This document shows, piece after piece, positions 62,888-64,000 of a stretch of DNA of 64,000 nucleotides (positions are counted from its first letter, which is position 1; each line of letters starts with the position of its first letter). This stretch comes from Clostridium sp. BJN0013 (GTDB lineage: Bacteria > Bacillota > Clostridia > Clostridiales > Clostridiaceae), in the NCBI RefSeq assembly GCF_040939125.1, contig NZ_CP162495.1, positions 2,852,001 through 2,916,000 on the forward strand, in the 5' to 3' direction. The translations under genes and the position numbers were made by a program. The notes below the pieces were generated by a model that was given only the letters and a program-made list of their open reading frames with translations, did not search any database and was not told the origin of the DNA.

Positions 62888-64000
62888 TTATTTCTTCTCA
62901 CTATTAGTCGCCTCTAAAAGCTTATTATAATCTATAGAATTGGTCTCTGTGACTTCAGGTAAACTTACTTTTACATTTTTATTCATATTATAGCTTTCAA
63001 TTGTAAAATTAAATCCTAATCCTAAAGTATTCTTTATATTGTCTGGTGTGATTTTTTCATTATTTTTACTTGCATTATTTATAACTGACACTAGTTTAGC
63101 AGTATCAATATTTAAATCTATAGTACCATTTTCTGCTATAATATATCCATCGCATATATTATAAGTTATATCTATCCCTTTATCTCCAATTATATTTACA
63201 TATTTTACAGCATCTATAAAAGTTTTTATATTATCTGCAGTTGTTTCCGGATGTAAGTACATAAGAGAAAAAGTCTCCTCCAACTGTTTTTTTTGCATAT
63301 CCTTATCCCCATCTTTGGAAAGATCTATAAATGTAATTAATAGTTGTTTTACAAAACTTATAAAATCTTTATCCTGTATGAAATTTTGTGCTGTATAGTC
63401 CAATATCGATTTAAAAGTAACATCTGTAAGTTTTAAATTATAAGTTTCAGCATACTTGGCCTCCCCTTGAGTATCCATTCTCATTAAACCCTTATAAGTT
63501 ATAAAATCAAATCCTGAATTCCATCCTTCTGAATATCTTTTTAAAAAGCTTTCAAACTGAGGTTGAAAATTGTTTTCAAAATCCACCATGTCTTTAAAAT
63601 CCAAACTGCTGTTATCTGTATTTTTTATTATTGCTAAAGGATCCATAATTATATATTGTTTTTCTTGAAATTCCTTTGGAAGGTAAGGTCGCAATACATC
63701 CGGTATTTTCACAACTTCCTTAATCCCTGTATTATTTTCATTGATATCTACGGCTAACCAGCCCGTAGTCTGTATATCCATACCCGCAACTTGTATTGTA
63801 ACATCTTTTTCAATGTTACTGAGAATTTTCTCCTTGCTACTATTAATCTTAGTGCTTAAACCTATTTTAGGATTATTTATAATTGAAATGGTATATTTAC
63901 CCTCTTCCTGATTTTCTTCAGGTAGTCCACCTCCTAACTCGGTATAAGCTGAAAGGTCACTATCCCTTCCTATGGAATTTATTTCTTGTTCATTTGTAGA
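62888..64000 (-). CDS. Partial protein, 5' end beyond the window
   Basis: The frame is open to the window end (no stop between 63781 and 64000), so ATG 63781 is internal and at least 370 residues are present. Upstream residues read EGKYTISIINNPKIG and STKINSSKEKILSNIEK. The body contains EATNSEKK at the C-terminus, WLAVDINENN and a repeated alpha-helical pattern. It is probably a secreted or lipoprotein-like hydrophilic protein. No family recognised. Confidence 0.55.
   Translation of the reverse strand, partial: STNEQEINSIGRDSDLSAYTELGGGLPEENQEEGKYTISIINNPKIGLSTKINSSKEKILSNIEKDVTIQVAGMDIQTTGWLAVDINENNTGIKEVVKIPDVLRPYLPKEFQEKQYIIMDPLAIIKNTDNSSLDFKDMVDFENNFQPQFESFLKRYSEGWNSGFDFITYKGLMRMDTQGEAKYAETYNLKLTDVTFKSILDYTAQNFIQDKDFISFVKQLLITFIDLSKDGDKDMQKKQLEETFSLMYLHPETTADNIKTFIDAVKYVNIIGDKGIDITYNICDGYIIAENGTIDLNIDTAKLVSVINNASKNNEKITPDNIKNTLGLGFNFTIESYNMNKNVKVSLPEVTETNSIDYNKLLEATNSEKK

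Noticed and set aside
1-64000. CRISPR arrays, tRNA and rRNA genes
   Set aside because: I looked for regular spacer repeats and for tRNA and rRNA signature sequences by eye and saw none; a covariance search would be more sensitive.

Overview
The window is AT-rich Firmicute chromosome with strong Shine-Dalgarno sites and many TTG starts. A Spo0E-type phosphatase, pckA, murT/gatD, a guanine-riboswitch pur operon, HD-GYP and rhomboid genes point to a spore-forming Clostridium of cluster I, perhaps near C. kluyveri or C. ljungdahlii; the species is inference only. I found no tRNA, rRNA or CRISPR array. Start codons were re-chosen where a Shine-Dalgarno site clearly decides them.

Region 1 (1-6500) is accessory DNA. 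A partial gene is followed by a RecD-like helicase with an unrecognised N-terminal half, a small HTH protein and a restriction endonuclease whose active-site spacing matches MspI. These converge on a C5-cytosine methyltransferase that carries its own paralogous HTH protein. Repeats resembling transposon ends lie beside it.

Region 2 (6.5-15.2 kb) holds an rRNA m5U methyltransferase, an acidic membrane protein, LTA synthase, a TatD hydrolase, an MBL-fold hydrolase, a membrane-anchored putative beta-propeller and a phosphodiester-glycosidase-like exoprotein. Region 3 (15.3-22.7 kb) is the leftward operon purE-C-F-M-N-H-D, with a guanine riboswitch and terminator in its leader. A second guanine riboswitch precedes an NCS2 purine permease at 26 kb, so synthesis and uptake share one signal.

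Region 4 (22.9-43 kb) is mostly core: SGNH hydrolase, YdcF, an orphan adenine methyltransferase overlapping a tiny membrane protein, MATE pump, HtrA, Lgt, UppP, PEP carboxykinase, MurT/GatD and ClpB. Upstream of clpB on the same strand are two paralogous HTH-TPR regulators and a possible 27-codon ORF. A decayed IS1182-type element follows.

Region 5 (43-51.4 kb) has a cyclase-family hydrolase, a YitT/YczE-like transporter, a DUF2089 operon with a perfect AT palindrome upstream, an ECF sigma/anti-sigma operon, and a metal P-type ATPase with a CsoR-family repressor and visible operators. Region 6 (51.4-54 kb) is a small-gene island with two XRE paralogs, Spo0E and DUF2382, bracketed by 21-bp direct repeats. 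Region 7 (54-64 kb) has a short FtsH, rhomboid, HD-GYP, Fur/PerR, MntP, YgjP-like, a CtpA protease and a partial exported-type protein.

The most striking unexplained signal is a family of six roughly 80-150 nt structured repeats (A-F at 8.8, 23.5, 54.1, 56.1, 60.0 and 62.7 kb). All lie on the same strand. They fold into a long hairpin plus a closed two-part domain, and paired positions change together between copies.
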